Part shown: piece after piece, positions 7,227-16,905 of the stretch
Layout of the letters: each line of letters begins with the position of its first letter
How positions within the stretch are numbered: the first letter of the stretch is position 1
From: JBNKWA01 sp050299555
GTDB lineage: Bacteria; Pseudomonadota; Alphaproteobacteria; Rhodobacterales; Rhodobacteraceae
DNA length: 55,758 nucleotides
Direction of reading: 5' to 3'
Assembly (NCBI GenBank): GCA_050299555.1
Contig: JBNKWA010000024.1
Span: 1-55,758 of the forward strand
Notes under the pieces: generated by a model
What the model saw: only the letters and a program-made list of their open reading frames with translations
The model's database searches: none
What the model was told of the DNA's origin: nothing
Translations under genes and position numbers: made by a program

Positions 7227-8207
7227 TCAGCCCGGATACCAGATCTTGCGCGGCTCGTTTTGCGGCCGCTTGTAGTTCCATGCACTGTCGATCAGGGCCT
7301 CAAGTCCGATTTCGGGATGCCAGTCCAGCAGCAGCCGTGCCTTGGCGTTGTCGAGCCAGTTGCTGTGAAAGGGCGTGGGGATCTCGACCGTCGAGAAGCC
7401 GCGCGAGGCCTGCAGGTAGTCGGCGACGCGGCCGTAGTCGACGGGTTCGTCCATGGCGATGTTGAAGAGCTGGCCCGCCGCCGCCGGGTTGTCGAGCGCC
7501 GCGAGGATGGCGGCGACCAGATCGCTGACATGCACGAAGTTGCGTCTGAGCGGTTCCCGGTTGCGGTCGAGCAGGAGCGGCACGACGCTTTCGCGCGAAT
7601 AGCGCTCGACCTCGGCGGCGGGCAGAAGGTCGGTCCAGGCCGGGCCGCCGAACTGGTCGGCGCCGAAGGTGAGCGCGAATCGGAAGTCGTCTTTCTCCAT
7701 GATCCAGGGCGCGCGCAGGCAGCAGCCGTTCAGCCCGTACTGGATGTGATACTGCTCCAGCATCACCTCCTCGATGACCTTGGTCAGCGCATAGGTGCCG
7801 GGATAGGCGCGGCGCGGGCTGGCCTCGGTGATCGGTGCGCCGTAGGCGTGGAAGATGTGGCCGACCGAGCAGTCGCCGCCGATCAGGATGAACTGTCTGG
7901 CATCCGGCGAGGCGCGAAACGCCTCCAGCAGGTGGAACATGCCCTTGACCGGCACGTCCATCACCAGGTCGGGGGATTCCTTGACCGCCGCGAGGTGCAG
8001 CACATGGGTGGCCCCGGCCATCGCCTCGGCCACCGCCGCCGCGTCCGACAGCGAGCCGCGGACCACCGAGAGCCGGCCGGTGGAGGGGATGGTGCGGTTG
8101 TGGCAGAGCGCGGTCACGGTCCAGTCGGCGAACCTGTCGAGCGACAGGAACTCGGGCAGGAAATTGCTGCCGACCTTTCCGGTGGCGCCGGTCACGAGCA
8201 GCTTCAT
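7227..8207 (-). CDS. NAD(P)-dependent epimerase/dehydratase or dehydrogenase (extended SDR)
   Basis: A 326-residue extended short-chain dehydrogenase/reductase. The N-terminal Rossmann motif GATGKVG is at residues 7-13 and the catalytic Tyr-x-x-x-Lys pair at Y139-K143 (YALTK). The C-terminal part carries RNFVHVSDLVAAI, a typical sugar-nucleotide epimerase feature, though many relatives oxidise free sugars or uronic acids. It is the first gene of the leftward operon whose promoter and operator lie at 8233-8260, so it is probably the only enzyme in this locus acting on the imported sugar. Ribosome binding site is the GGGAGGATGA just before the ATG. Exact substrate unknown. Confidence 0.82.
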   Translation of the reverse strand: MKLLVTGATGKVGSNFLPEFLSLDRFADWTVTALCHNRTIPSTGRLSVVRGSLSDAAAVAEAMAGATHVLHLAAVKESPDLVMDVPVKGMFHLLEAFRASPDARQFILIGGDCSVGHIFHAYGAPITEASPRRAYPGTYALTKVIEEVMLEQYHIQYGLNGCCLRAPWIMEKDDFRFALTFGADQFGGPAWTDLLPAAEVERYSRESVVPLLLDRNREPLRRNFVHVSDLVAAILAALDNPAAAGQLFNIAMDEPVDYGRVADYLQASRGFSTVEIPTPFHSNWLDNAKARLLLDWHPEIGLEALIDSAWNYKRPQNEPRKIWYPG

Positions 8208-8232
8208 TCATCCTCCCCCCAACAGGCGACGG

Positions 8233-8260
8233 ATCATATTTACTAATACGTATTAGTCAA
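8233..8260 (-). promoter_or_regulatory. Sigma-70-like promoter of leftward sugar operon
   Basis: Read on the minus strand: TTGACT (8255-8260), a 16-bp spacer, then TATGAT (8233-8238), close to the -35 and -10 consensus. The spacer contains the perfect palindrome described next, so a bound repressor would exclude RNA polymerase. Confidence 0.75.
8242..8257. promoter_or_regulatory. LacI-type operator palindrome
   Basis: Perfect 16-bp palindrome ACTAATACGTATTAGT with a central CG, the form typical of LacI-family operators. It lies between the divergent epimerase operon and the ATPase-permease-regulator operon and overlaps the promoter spacer. A related sequence sits in the promoter at 14851-14878. 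The likely ligand is the LacI-family protein encoded at 10116. Confidence 0.75.
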
Positions 8261-8358
8261 GTAAGCAGGGCGGAGCGGGTGGCACAACCCGTCGTGCAAT
8301 TGGAGTGCGTTCCCGCCTGTAGGGTGACGGCGCGCGCGGGGGAGGGGTGTAGTGTGGT

Positions 8359-9099
<741 letters not shown>

Positions 9100-9108
9100 C
9101 GAGAAGGA

Positions 9109-10113
9109 ATGAGTGCGATGACGACGCTTGAGCAAGCCATTGGGCAACGACAGCATCGGGGTTTCCTGAGCTGGCTGGTCAGCCGGCAGGTATTCTGGGT
9201 CTTCATGGCGGCGGTGCTGGCCTGCCTGGCCCTGACGCTGGTCACCGACACGTTCGCAACCGAGCGCAACCTGTTCAATGTCACCCGCAATTTCGCCTTC
9301 GTGGCCATCATCGCGCTGGGAATGACGGCGGTGATCGCCTCGGGCGGGATCGACCTGTCGGTGGGCTCGTCGGTGGTGATGTCGGCGATGGTGATCGGCG
9401 TCACAATGGCCGCCGGCCACGGCTTCTGGCTTGGCGCGACCCTGGCGATCTGCTCGGTGCTGGTGATCGGCGCCATCAATGGCGTGCTGATCGCCTATGT
9501 GGGCATTCCGCCCTTCGTGGTGACGCTGGGCATGCTGTCGGTGGCGCGCAGCCTTGCCATGGTGCTGTCGGACAACAAGATGGTGTATCAGTTCGGGCCC
9601 GACCACGACTTCCTGCTGCGGCTCGGCGGCGGCTCGACCTTTGGCCTGCCGCATCCGCTGATCGCCATGGCGCTGATGTCCGTGGTGGTGGCGCTGGCCT
9701 TCCGCTGGTCGTCATGGGGACAGCACATCTTTGCCATCGGCGGCAACGAGCATGCCGCGACCCTGACCGGCGTGCCGGTGAAGCTGCTGAAGGTCAGCGT
9801 CTACATGTTCTCGGCGCTGACCGCCGGGATCGCCGGCATCCTGATGGTGGGCTGGCTTGGCGGCGTGACCACCAATCTCGGCCAGTCGCTGGAACTGACG
9901 GTGATCGCGGCGGCGGTGATCGGCGGCGCCAACCTCGCCGGCGGCGAGGGTACCGCCTTTGGTGCGGTGATCGGTGCGCTGCTCATCGAGGTGATCCGCA
10001 ACTCGCTGATCCTGCTTGGCATATCGACCTTCTGGCAGGGCACCTTCATTGGCAGCTTCATCGTCATCGCGGTCACCTTCGACCGCATCCGTCGGCTGCG
10101 GTCGCCGGACTAG
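9109..10113 (+). CDS. Sugar ABC transporter permease (system 2, FrcC-like)
   Basis: A 334-residue BPD_transp_2 permease with canonical ribose-type motifs: ASGGIDLSVGSSVVMSAM (near residues 81-98), an inner GIPPFVVTLGMLS loop, and AAVIGGANLAGGEGTAFGAVIG near the C-terminus. About ten membrane helices are apparent. The first 25 residues are soluble. One permease and one single-domain ATPase imply a homodimeric channel. The gene ends two bases before the ATG of the LacI regulator, so the regulator is made from the same transcript. Confidence 0.9.
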   Translation: MSAMTTLEQAIGQRQHRGFLSWLVSRQVFWVFMAAVLACLALTLVTDTFATERNLFNVTRNFAFVAIIALGMTAVIASGGIDLSVGSSVVMSAMVIGVTMAAGHGFWLGATLAICSVLVIGAINGVLIAYVGIPPFVVTLGMLSVARSLAMVLSDNKMVYQFGPDHDFLLRLGGGSTFGLPHPLIAMALMSVVVALAFRWSSWGQHIFAIGGNEHAATLTGVPVKLLKVSVYMFSALTAGIAGILMVGWLGGVTTNLGQSLELTVIAAAVIGGANLAGGEGTAFGAVIGALLIEVIRNSLILLGISTFWQGTFIGSFIVIAVTFDRIRRLRSPD

Positions 10114-10115
10114 GC

Positions 10116-11207
10116 ATGTCGGAGCACGCGCCCAGAACGCGGGAAAGAGCGCCTGGCCGGCAACGCCAGGTGCGCATCCCGGCGCACAAGCGCGTGACGA
10201 TGACCGATGTGGCCCAGGCGGCCGGATGCTCGCAATCCACGGTCTCGATCGTACTGAACGAGACGCCGGGGATCACCATCGGCAAGCAGACCCGCGAGCG
10301 GGTCTACGCGGCGGCCGAGAAGCTCGGCTACGTCTTTCCGCGCTCCGGTCTTGGCGCTGTCCGCTCGCCGCATCAGGTGGCGGTGATCTTCGACCACATC
10401 GCCACCAGCCCCGAGGCGGTCGAATCCATTGACGGCGTGCGCGAGGCCGCCTGGTCCTCGTCGCATGTGGTCAGCGCGTTCCAGACCCTGAACGATGCCA
10501 AGATGGAGGCACTGACCATCGCCACGGCGATGCAGCCGGGCATCGAGGCGATCATCTATGCCACGATCATGACCCGCGAGGTCGAGGTGCCGGCGGCGCT
10601 TTACGACTGCGGCAAGCCGGTGGTCCTGCTCAACTGCTACTCGGCTGACCGGCGGTTCCCCAGCGTGCTGCCGGGCGAGGTTGCCGGTGGCCATGTGGCC
10701 ACGCGGGCGCTGTTGGCGGCCGGGCATACCCGGGTTGCGCATATCACCGGCGAGATCTGGATGGATGCCGCCAAGAGCCGGCTCAAGGGTTATCGGCAGG
10801 CGCTGGCCTCGGCCGGGCTGCCGTATCGGCGCGAGCTGGTCATGCGCGGCGACTGGAGCACCAGCGCCGGCTATGACCGCACCATGGCGCTGATCGGGCT
10901 GGCGGAGCGGCCGACGGCGATCTTCTGCGCCAACGACCGCATGGCCGTGGGCGCCTACGAGGCGGTCAAGGAGATGGGGCTGCGCATCCCCGACGACATC
11001 TCGGTCGTCGGCTATGACGATCAGGAGATCGCCCGCCAACTGTCGCCGCCCCTGACCACGGTGGTGCTGCCGCACCGCGAGATGGGCCGCTGGGCGCTGG
11101 CCACGGCGCTGGAAGGCGGCCGGGCGGCCGCCGGGCGCACGGAGTTCCCGCTGGTCAAGCTGGAATGCGAACTGGTGGAGCGCGCCTCGGTGGCGACGAT
11201 CAGTTAG
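10116..11207 (+). CDS. LacI-family transcriptional repressor of the sugar locus
   Basis: A 363-residue regulator. The LacI helix-turn-helix is at about residues 28-73 (VTMTDVAQAAGCSQSTVS followed by the hinge helix region), after an unusually long basic N-terminal extension of about 25 residues. The C-terminal half is a periplasmic-binding-protein-like effector domain (DHIATSPEAVESID to VVGYDDQEIARQLSPPLTTV). The start at 10116 follows the permease stop by two bases; a longer frame runs inside the permease gene and is not real. It likely binds ACTAATACGTATTAGT at 8242 and the related site at 14862 and responds to the transported sugar or a metabolite. Its end overlaps the convergent permease gene by eight bases. 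Confidence 0.9.
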   Translation: MSEHAPRTRERAPGRQRQVRIPAHKRVTMTDVAQAAGCSQSTVSIVLNETPGITIGKQTRERVYAAAEKLGYVFPRSGLGAVRSPHQVAVIFDHIATSPEAVESIDGVREAAWSSSHVVSAFQTLNDAKMEALTIATAMQPGIEAIIYATIMTREVEVPAALYDCGKPVVLLNCYSADRRFPSVLPGEVAGGHVATRALLAAGHTRVAHITGEIWMDAAKSRLKGYRQALASAGLPYRRELVMRGDWSTSAGYDRTMALIGLAERPTAIFCANDRMAVGAYEAVKEMGLRIPDDISVVGYDDQEIARQLSPPLTTVVLPHREMGRWALATALEGGRAAAGRTEFPLVKLECELVERASVATIS

Positions 11208-12195
11208 CGCTTCCCTGGCTGTCGAGATCGTGGAGCGACCGCAGCCGGCGCCGCCGCTCGCGATAGTCGGCCACCTGCTGGTCGACCAGAACGCCGATCA
11301 GGATCACCGTGCCCATGACGGCGAAATTCAGCGACGATGGAATGCCCAGCAGGTTCACCAGGTTCTGCAGCACCTGCAACAGGATGGTGCCAAGCACGAC
11401 GCCGATGATCGAGCCTTCGCCGCCGCGCAGCGAGAACCCGCCGAGGACCGCCGCGGCGATGCCGTAGAGCTCGTAGAAGGTGCCGTGCGACGCGGGCGAG
11501 ATCGACCGGGTGTACATGGCGAAGAAGACCGCCGAGAAGGCGGTCAGCGTGGCGCAGATGATGTAGGCGAGGACAATCACACGGCCGGTGCGGATGCCGG
11601 AATAGCGCGCCGCCTCGGGGTTCTTGCCGACCGCGAAAAGGTGCCGGCCGAAGACCGAGCGGTGGAGCACGAACCAGGCGATGACGGCGACCACCGCGAA
11701 GGCGACCACCGAATGGGGTATGCCCCAGGTCCGCCCGGAAAAGACCCATTCGAGGCTGGGGAAGCTCAACCCGAAGGTAAAGCCGGCGGTGGCGTCGGCG
11801 GTGTAGAAGCGCGCCACGCCGCGATAGACCAGAAGCCCGCAGAGCGTCACCACGAAGGGCTGCAGCCGCATGCGGGTGACCAGAAAGCCGTGCAGCGCGC
11901 CGAGAACCGCGCCGAGCACCAGCACGATGACCATGGCCAGCGGCCATGGCACGCCGAGATTGACGACCATGTCGACGAAAAGGACGCCAAGAAGCGCGAT
12001 CAGCGAGCCGACCGAAAGGTCGATGCCGGCGGTGACGATCACGAACGCCTCGGCGATCGAGAAGAGCCCGAAGAGCCCGATCAGGTTGGTGGTATTGGCC
12101 AGGTTGATCGGCGACAGGAAGCGCGGGTTGATCAGCGCCACGATGGCACCGACCACCAGGATCAGGATGCCCAGTCCGATGTCCTTCTTGTGCAC
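11200..12195 (-). CDS. Sugar ABC transporter permease (system 3)
   Basis: A 331-residue BPD_transp_2 permease with the motifs VTAGIDLSVGSLIALLGVLF and AAVLGGFSLRGGEGSIIGVVLG, strongly RbsC-like. The GTG at 12195 is preferred as start because a GAAGGGAG ribosome binding site lies seven bases upstream; an ATG nine codons further upstream (12222) lies inside the ATPase gene and lacks such a site. A highly charged C-terminal tail follows the last helix. The gene follows the ATPase gene (stop at 12209) and ends convergently inside the LacI gene. Single permease, so probably a homodimer. Confidence 0.87.
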   Translation of the reverse strand: MHKKDIGLGILILVVGAIVALINPRFLSPINLANTTNLIGLFGLFSIAEAFVIVTAGIDLSVGSLIALLGVLFVDMVVNLGVPWPLAMVIVLVLGAVLGALHGFLVTRMRLQPFVVTLCGLLVYRGVARFYTADATAGFTFGLSFPSLEWVFSGRTWGIPHSVVAFAVVAVIAWFVLHRSVFGRHLFAVGKNPEAARYSGIRTGRVIVLAYIICATLTAFSAVFFAMYTRSISPASHGTFYELYGIAAAVLGGFSLRGGEGSIIGVVLGTILLQVLQNLVNLLGIPSSLNFAVMGTVILIGVLVDQQVADYRERRRRLRSLHDLDSQGSAN

Positions 12196-12208
12196 GCCCG
12201 ATCTCCCT

Positions 12209-13708
12209 TCAAGCCACTGCAAGCGACAGGATGTTCTGTTCCGTGAAGGCGCCCTGTTCCAGAACGCCGGTGACTTCTCCGTCGCACATCACCGCGATGC
12301 GGTCCGAGACGCCGATGACCTCCTCCATGTCGCTGGAGATCATCAGGATGGCCACCCCTTCGTCGGCGAGGCCGCGCATCATCTTGTAGATTTCGGCCTT
12401 GGCGCCGACGTCGATGCCGCGGGTCGGCTCGTCAAAGATCATCACCTTGGGCCCCATGGAAAGCCACTTGGCCAGCACCACCTTCTGCTGGTTGCCGCCC
12501 GAGAGCTCGGCCGCGGCACGGCCGAGGTCGGGAGCCTTGATGGACAGCCGCCCGGCGGCGGTGGCGGCGAGCCGGCGTTCGGCGGCCCGGTCGACGAAGC
12601 CGCGCCGCGACAGGCGCGCAAGATCGGGCAGGGCGATGTTCTCGGCGATGGCGAAGTCGAGGATCAGGCCGGCTTCCTTGCGGTCCTCGGGCACCAGGAA
12701 CAGACCCGCGGCGATGGCGTCGGGCACGCCGTGGCCCGACAGCCGCCGGCCGCCGACACTGACCTCGCCGGCAAGCGCCCGGTCGACGCCGAAGGCGGCC
12801 CGCGCCAGTTCGGTGCGGCCGGCACCCACCAGCCCGGCGAGGCCGAGGATCTCGCCCGCCCGGACGGTCAGATCAGCCCGCTTCAGCGGGTGCGCTTCGG
12901 TCCTCAGCCCGGCGATCTCCAGCACCGGTGCACCGGGGTTGAAGTCGCGGCTGTGCAGCAGCTTTTCCAGCTCGCGCCCGATCATCAACCCGATCATGGT
13001 GTCGCGGTCGATGGCGGTACGGTCGAGCTCGCCCACCATATGGCCGTCGCGCAGCACCACGACGCGGTCGGCGCAGGCCTCGACCTCGGCCAGCCGGTGG
13101 CTGACGAAAAGCACCGCCACGCCGTGTGCCTTGAGGTCGGCGATCACCTCCAGGAGCCGCTCGGTCTCGGTCAGGGTCAGGCTGGATGTGGGTTCGTCGA
13201 GGATCACCAGTCGGGCGTCCACCGAGAGTGCCCGGGCGATCTCCAGAAGCTGGCGTTCCGCCAATGACAGCCCTGCCACCGGATCGGTGGGGCGGAACCG
13301 GGCGCCGAGCCGGTCGAGGATCGGCTGCACGGCGGCATTCATGGCGCGGCGGTCGATCAGCCCCAGCGGCCCGCGACGAATCTCGCGGCCGAGCAATACG
13401 TTCGCCGCGACGTCGAGATTGTCGAACGGGTTGAGTTCCTGGTGGACGAAGGCGATGCCGGCGGCAGCCGACTGGCGCGGCGTCAGCTCGCTGTGCACCT
13501 CGCCGTCGATCACCACTCGGCCGCGGCTGGGTGCGATGCCGCCGGCGAGGATCTTCAGCAGTGTCGACTTGCCGGCGCCGTTCTCGCCGATCAGGCCCAG
13601 CACCTCGCCCGAGGCGATGGACAGCGAGACCGAATCCAGCGCCACGACGCCGGGATAAACCTTGGTGACATCGTCCAGGTGCAGCTTGAGCGGAGACTGG
13701 TTATCCAT
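12209..13708 (-). CDS. Sugar ABC transporter ATP-binding protein (RbsA type, system 3)
   Basis: A 499-residue ATPase with two nucleotide-binding domains, the normal length for RbsA/XylG proteins. First domain: Walker A GENGAGKST (residues 41-49), LSLAERQ, VILDEPTSSL. Second domain: degenerate Walker A GLVGAGRTE, then LSGGNQQK and IFDEPTRGIDVGAK, all canonical, in contrast to the changed Walker B in system 1. The ATG at 13708 was chosen; a GTG three codons upstream (13717) is possible. Partner genes are the binding protein upstream (ends 13826) and the permease downstream. Confidence 0.9.
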   Translation of the reverse strand: MDNQSPLKLHLDDVTKVYPGVVALDSVSLSIASGEVLGLIGENGAGKSTLLKILAGGIAPSRGRVVIDGEVHSELTPRQSAAAGIAFVHQELNPFDNLDVAANVLLGREIRRGPLGLIDRRAMNAAVQPILDRLGARFRPTDPVAGLSLAERQLLEIARALSVDARLVILDEPTSSLTLTETERLLEVIADLKAHGVAVLFVSHRLAEVEACADRVVVLRDGHMVGELDRTAIDRDTMIGLMIGRELEKLLHSRDFNPGAPVLEIAGLRTEAHPLKRADLTVRAGEILGLAGLVGAGRTELARAAFGVDRALAGEVSVGGRRLSGHGVPDAIAAGLFLVPEDRKEAGLILDFAIAENIALPDLARLSRRGFVDRAAERRLAATAAGRLSIKAPDLGRAAAELSGGNQQKVVLAKWLSMGPKVMIFDEPTRGIDVGAKAEIYKMMRGLADEGVAILMISSDMEEVIGVSDRIAVMCDGEVTGVLEQGAFTEQNILSLAVA

Positions 13709-13764
13709 GCGACGCACCCGGAACCCGAAACCCTTGCCAAAAAGCCTACCCCACCTGGTGGAAC

Positions 13765-13798
13765 CATGCGAGCGGCGAACAACCCTGCCGCCCGCATG
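13765..13798 (-). terminator. Hairpin after system 3 binding-protein gene
   Basis: Inverted repeat CATGCGaGCGGC / GCCGCcCGCATG with one mismatch and a ten-base loop, in the 117-bp gap between the binding-protein and ATPase genes. As at 6152-6181 no T-run follows, suggesting differential expression of binding protein and transporter rather than full termination. Confidence 0.6.
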
Positions 13799-13825
13799 GC
13801 TCCTTCGGTGGGGAGGCCACCGTTC

Positions 13826-14776
13826 TCAGCCGCTGATACGTGCCTTCAGCTCGGCTTCGAAGGCATCGACATTGGACTGGTCAATGATCTTGGTCGGCAC
13901 GATCATCAGCCCGTCGGCCGGGATCTCGGACTTGTCGCCTTCCAGGAACTTGGCCATCAGGTGCATGCCCTGATAACCCCACTGGTACGGGTCCTGCACC
14001 ACCGTGCCGGCAAAGCTCCCCTCGCGCACCGCGCCCAGCGTGATCGGGTCTTCATCAAAGGCGATGACGGTGATCTCGCCGAGCTTGCCGGCCGCCTGCA
14101 GCGCCTCGTAGATCTTCGGCGGGTTGTAGCTGTAGAAGCCCACCATGCAGTCGATCGACGGGTCGGCGGCAAGCACGTCATCGACGTTGGACCGCGCCCG
14201 GGCAAAGTCGACATCGTCGCCGCGGACGTCCACCAGCTCGATGCCCGAGCCTTCGACCGCCTGCCGGAAGCCGGCGATGCGCTCGACCGCGTTGTCGGCG
14301 CCGAGGAAGCCCACGAAGCCCATGCACTTGCCGCCATTGGGCAGGGCCTTGACCGCAATCTCGCCGGCCTGGACGCCGGCGGCGGTGTTGGACGAGCCGA
14401 GATAGGCGATGCGGTCGCTGTCGGGCGCGTCCGAATCAGTGGTGAAGAGCGGCACCTGTCCGGCGATCTTGTTGAAGGCGTCGATCGAGGTCTTGGGGTC
14501 GACCGAGGAGATCATGATCGCGTCGGTGCCGGCGGCCACCAGGTCGTCCATCAGCGCGTTCTGCAGCGCGGCGGTCCCTTGCGCGGGATAGCGGAACTGC
14601 AACTCGTAGCCAGGCAGCTCTTCCTGAGCGGCCTTCACGCCGGCCTCGGCCAGCTTCCAGAAGTCTGATGCGGCATTCACCACGAAGGCCAGCTGTTTCT
14701 TTTCCTGGGCCAGCGCGGGTGCCGCCAGTATGGCGAGCGCTGCCGAGATGGCCACGGTACGGCTTGTCAGTTTCAT
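13826..14776 (-). CDS. Periplasmic sugar-binding protein (system 3)
   Basis: A 316-residue Peripla_BP_4 protein. The signal peptide is MKLTSRTVAISAALAIL followed by a cleavage site after PALAQ. The mature start KKQLAFVVNAASDFWKLA and the DLVAAGTDAIMISSVDPK stretch are typical of type I sugar-binding proteins; FTTDSDAPDSDRIAYLGSSN covers the hinge and ligand pocket. The ATG at 14776 has a GGGAGGATACCG ribosome binding site; a longer upstream frame lacks one. First gene of the leftward system 3 operon; its promoter at 14851-14878 carries an operator resembling that of the other operon, so one repressor probably controls both. Confidence 0.88.
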   Translation of the reverse strand: MKLTSRTVAISAALAILAAPALAQEKKQLAFVVNAASDFWKLAEAGVKAAQEELPGYELQFRYPAQGTAALQNALMDDLVAAGTDAIMISSVDPKTSIDAFNKIAGQVPLFTTDSDAPDSDRIAYLGSSNTAAGVQAGEIAVKALPNGGKCMGFVGFLGADNAVERIAGFRQAVEGSGIELVDVRGDDVDFARARSNVDDVLAADPSIDCMVGFYSYNPPKIYEALQAAGKLGEITVIAFDEDPITLGAVREGSFAGTVVQDPYQWGYQGMHLMAKFLEGDKSEIPADGLMIVPTKIIDQSNVDAFEAELKARISG

Positions 14777-14850
14777 CGGTATCCTCCCTTGCCCGCATCG
14801 AAGCGGGTCTGCGTTGGTCGCTATCACCGCTCAGCTTTCCTTCGCGGCAC

Positions 14851-14878
14851 AAAATATATTAACTAATATCTTTAGCAA
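14851..14878 (-). promoter_or_regulatory. Promoter with operator for system 3 operon
   Basis: On the minus strand: TTGCTA (14873-14878), 16-bp spacer, TATTTT (14851-14856). The plus-strand sequence ACTAATATCTTTAGC at 14862-14876 is a one-base-shorter, imperfect version of the palindrome at 8242-8257 and sits in the same place relative to the promoter. Confidence 0.6.
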
Positions 14879-14965
14879 CGCAACGGTTCACAACGCCAGA
14901 AGCCAGGCCGCGTCGGCGGCCGGGCAGGGTGTCGGGCGTGTGGGCAGGGGTCTTGCGGCCGCGAT

Positions 14966-16342
14966 CTAGGCTGCGAGCGCGTCCAGCACCCTCACCCAGC
15001 TTCGGATGCCCTTGTGGAAGCTCGTGAGGCTGTATTTCTCGTTCGGGCTGTGGATCTGGTCGTCCTCGAGCCCGTAGCCGATCATCAGGCTTTCCATGCC
15101 GAGGATGTCGCGGAAATGGCCGACGATGGGGATCGAGCCGCCGCAGCCGATGAAGGCGGCCTCGTTGGGCCATTCGGCGGACAGCGCCTGGCGCGCCTTC
15201 GTGTATTCCGGCCTGTCGGTGGAAAGCTGCGTCGCCGGCGCGCCCTCCTCGCCGCGGAACTGCACCGTGCAGTCGGGCGGCAGCATCTCGCGGATGCGAG
15301 AGCGGAAGGCGGCCTGAATGGCCGCCGGGTCCTGCTTGCCGACAAGGCGGAAGCTGACCTTGGCACTGGCCTTCGAGGGCAGCACGGTCTTGAAGCCGTC
15401 GCCGGTATAGCCGCCCCAGATGCCGTTGATCTCGGCAGTGGGACGCGACCACAGCATCTCCAGCGCCGAATAGCCGACCTCGCCGGCGGGTGTGGTCAGC
15501 CCCACGGCGCCGAGGAACTGGTCAGGGTCGAAGCCCAGCCCCTGCCATTGCCGGCGCAGTTCGGGGCTGAGTTCCTCGACCCCGTCATAGAAGCCGGGCA
15601 GGGTGACGCGGCCGTTCTCGTCATGGAGCGAGGCGAGGATCTTCGTCAGCACCCGGATGGGGTTGATCGCTGCGCCGCCGAACATGCCCGAGTGCAGGTC
15701 CTTGTCGGGACCGGTGATGGTGAAGTCCTCGGCCACCAGCCCGCGCAGCATGGTCGAGATGGCCGGCGTGTCGGCATCCCACATGCCGGTGTCACAGACG
15801 ATGGCGATGTCGCGGGAAAGCTCGTCGCGGTTGGCTTCGAGGAAGGGGATCAGCGAGGGGGAGCCGGATTCCTCCTCGCCCTCGAAAAGGAAGGTGATCC
15901 GTGCGGGCAGTGACCCATGCACCGCCACCCAGGCCCGCGCCGCCTCGACGAAGGTCATCAACTGGCCCTTGTCGTCCGAGGCGCCACGGGCGCGGATCAC
16001 CTTGCCGGCGGGCGTCTCCTCGATCGCCGGCTCGAAGGGCGGGCGGTGCCACAGGTCGAGCGGATCGACGGGCTGCACGTCGTAATGGCCGTAGAACAGG
16101 ATGTCGGGGCCGGCGTTGCCGCCATGGCCGACCACCATGGGGTGGCCGGGGGTATCGCGCACCGATGCCTCGATGCCGAACGAGCCGAGATCCGAGACCA
16201 GCCATTCCGCCGCTTTTCGGCATTCGGCCTTGTAGGCGGGATCGGTGGAGATGCTTTCGATGCGGATCAGGGCAAACAGACGCTCGAGTGCGGCGTCGAG
16301 ATCGGCATCGACGCGGGCGAGCACGGCATCGGCACGGGACAT
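14966..16342 (-). CDS. M20 family metallopeptidase (dipeptidase-like)
   Basis: A 458-residue zinc peptidase of the M20 (ArgE/DapE/CPG2) family, closest in layout to the M20 dipeptidases annotated in Rhodobacterales. Metal and catalytic residues are visible: H86 and D88 in FYGHYDVQP, the bridging Asp in GASDDKG (about residue 123), the catalytic Glu pair in EGEEESGS (155-158) and an Asp in CDTGMWD. The HSGMFGGAAINP stretch marks the dimerisation domain. No signal peptide, so cytoplasmic. Start at 16342 has a GGAAGGAA ribosome binding site. Its promoter is not evident; it is separated from the sugar operons by about 190 bp. Confidence 0.88.
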   Translation of the reverse strand: MSRADAVLARVDADLDAALERLFALIRIESISTDPAYKAECRKAAEWLVSDLGSFGIEASVRDTPGHPMVVGHGGNAGPDILFYGHYDVQPVDPLDLWHRPPFEPAIEETPAGKVIRARGASDDKGQLMTFVEAARAWVAVHGSLPARITFLFEGEEESGSPSLIPFLEANRDELSRDIAIVCDTGMWDADTPAISTMLRGLVAEDFTITGPDKDLHSGMFGGAAINPIRVLTKILASLHDENGRVTLPGFYDGVEELSPELRRQWQGLGFDPDQFLGAVGLTTPAGEVGYSALEMLWSRPTAEINGIWGGYTGDGFKTVLPSKASAKVSFRLVGKQDPAAIQAAFRSRIREMLPPDCTVQFRGEEGAPATQLSTDRPEYTKARQALSAEWPNEAAFIGCGGSIPIVGHFRDILGMESLMIGYGLEDDQIHSPNEKYSLTSFHKGIRSWVRVLDALAA

Positions 16343-16438
16343 GGGACTTCCTTCCGGCGGCTGGTTGACGGCGCCAGACTTGGCCGGGTCGGAAGGGGAA
16401 GGCAAGGACCCCCGCGGGCGCAGGGACCGTGCCTGGCT

Positions 16439-16849
16439 TCAGCGATCCACGAAGACCGGGCAGCGGGCGTGGCGCACCACGCGGGCGGCGGTGGAGCCGA
16501 GGAAGTAGTCCTGCATCCCGGGCCGGTGCGAGGCGATGACGATGCAGTCGACATCGTGCGTCTGCGCATACTCGGTGATCGCATTGGCGGCGTGGCCGCT
16601 GGTCACCTCTACCGCCGGGTCGAGGCCGGTTTCCTTGGCCATCGCCTCAAGCTGCTTCTCGGTCTCGGCCAGGCGATCCCGGATCAACTCGGGCGGCACC
16701 TGCGAGGTGACGTACATCGGCAAGGTCTCGACCACGTGCAGCAGCGTTACCTTGGTATCATCGTCACTCAGCCGGCGGGCAATGGCTGCGATACGCCCGG
16801 TCGTCGTCCCGTGAGCGAGGTCGACGGGGATTAGGATCGACTTGAACAT
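16439..16849 (-). CDS. Universal stress protein UspA family
   Basis: A 136-residue single-domain Usp protein. It begins MFKSILIPVDLAHG, the usual first strand and loop, and ends with the ATP-binding signature SHRPGMQDYFLGSTAARVVRH (residues about 107-126; G-x2-G-x9-G-S/T pattern partly kept: the GMQDYFLGST run). Proteins of this type help anaerobic or starved cells survive. The region upstream has an FnrL-like site at 16906-16919 about 60 bp before the start, in line with oxygen control. The M20 peptidase gene downstream starts 97 bases after the stop. Confidence 0.88.
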   Translation of the reverse strand: MFKSILIPVDLAHGTTTGRIAAIARRLSDDDTKVTLLHVVETLPMYVTSQVPPELIRDRLAETEKQLEAMAKETGLDPAVEVTSGHAANAITEYAQTHDVDCIVIASHRPGMQDYFLGSTAARVVRHARCPVFVDR

Positions 16850-16905
16850 GACTGGCCTCCTCTGTCCTTCACGGCAATGCTAGCGGCTGTGTCCGGACCA
16901 TTGCC

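Noticed and set aside
9714..10115. N-terminal extension of the LacI regulator frame
   Set aside because: This part lies inside the permease gene in another frame, and the ATG at 10116 gives a normal LacI length.
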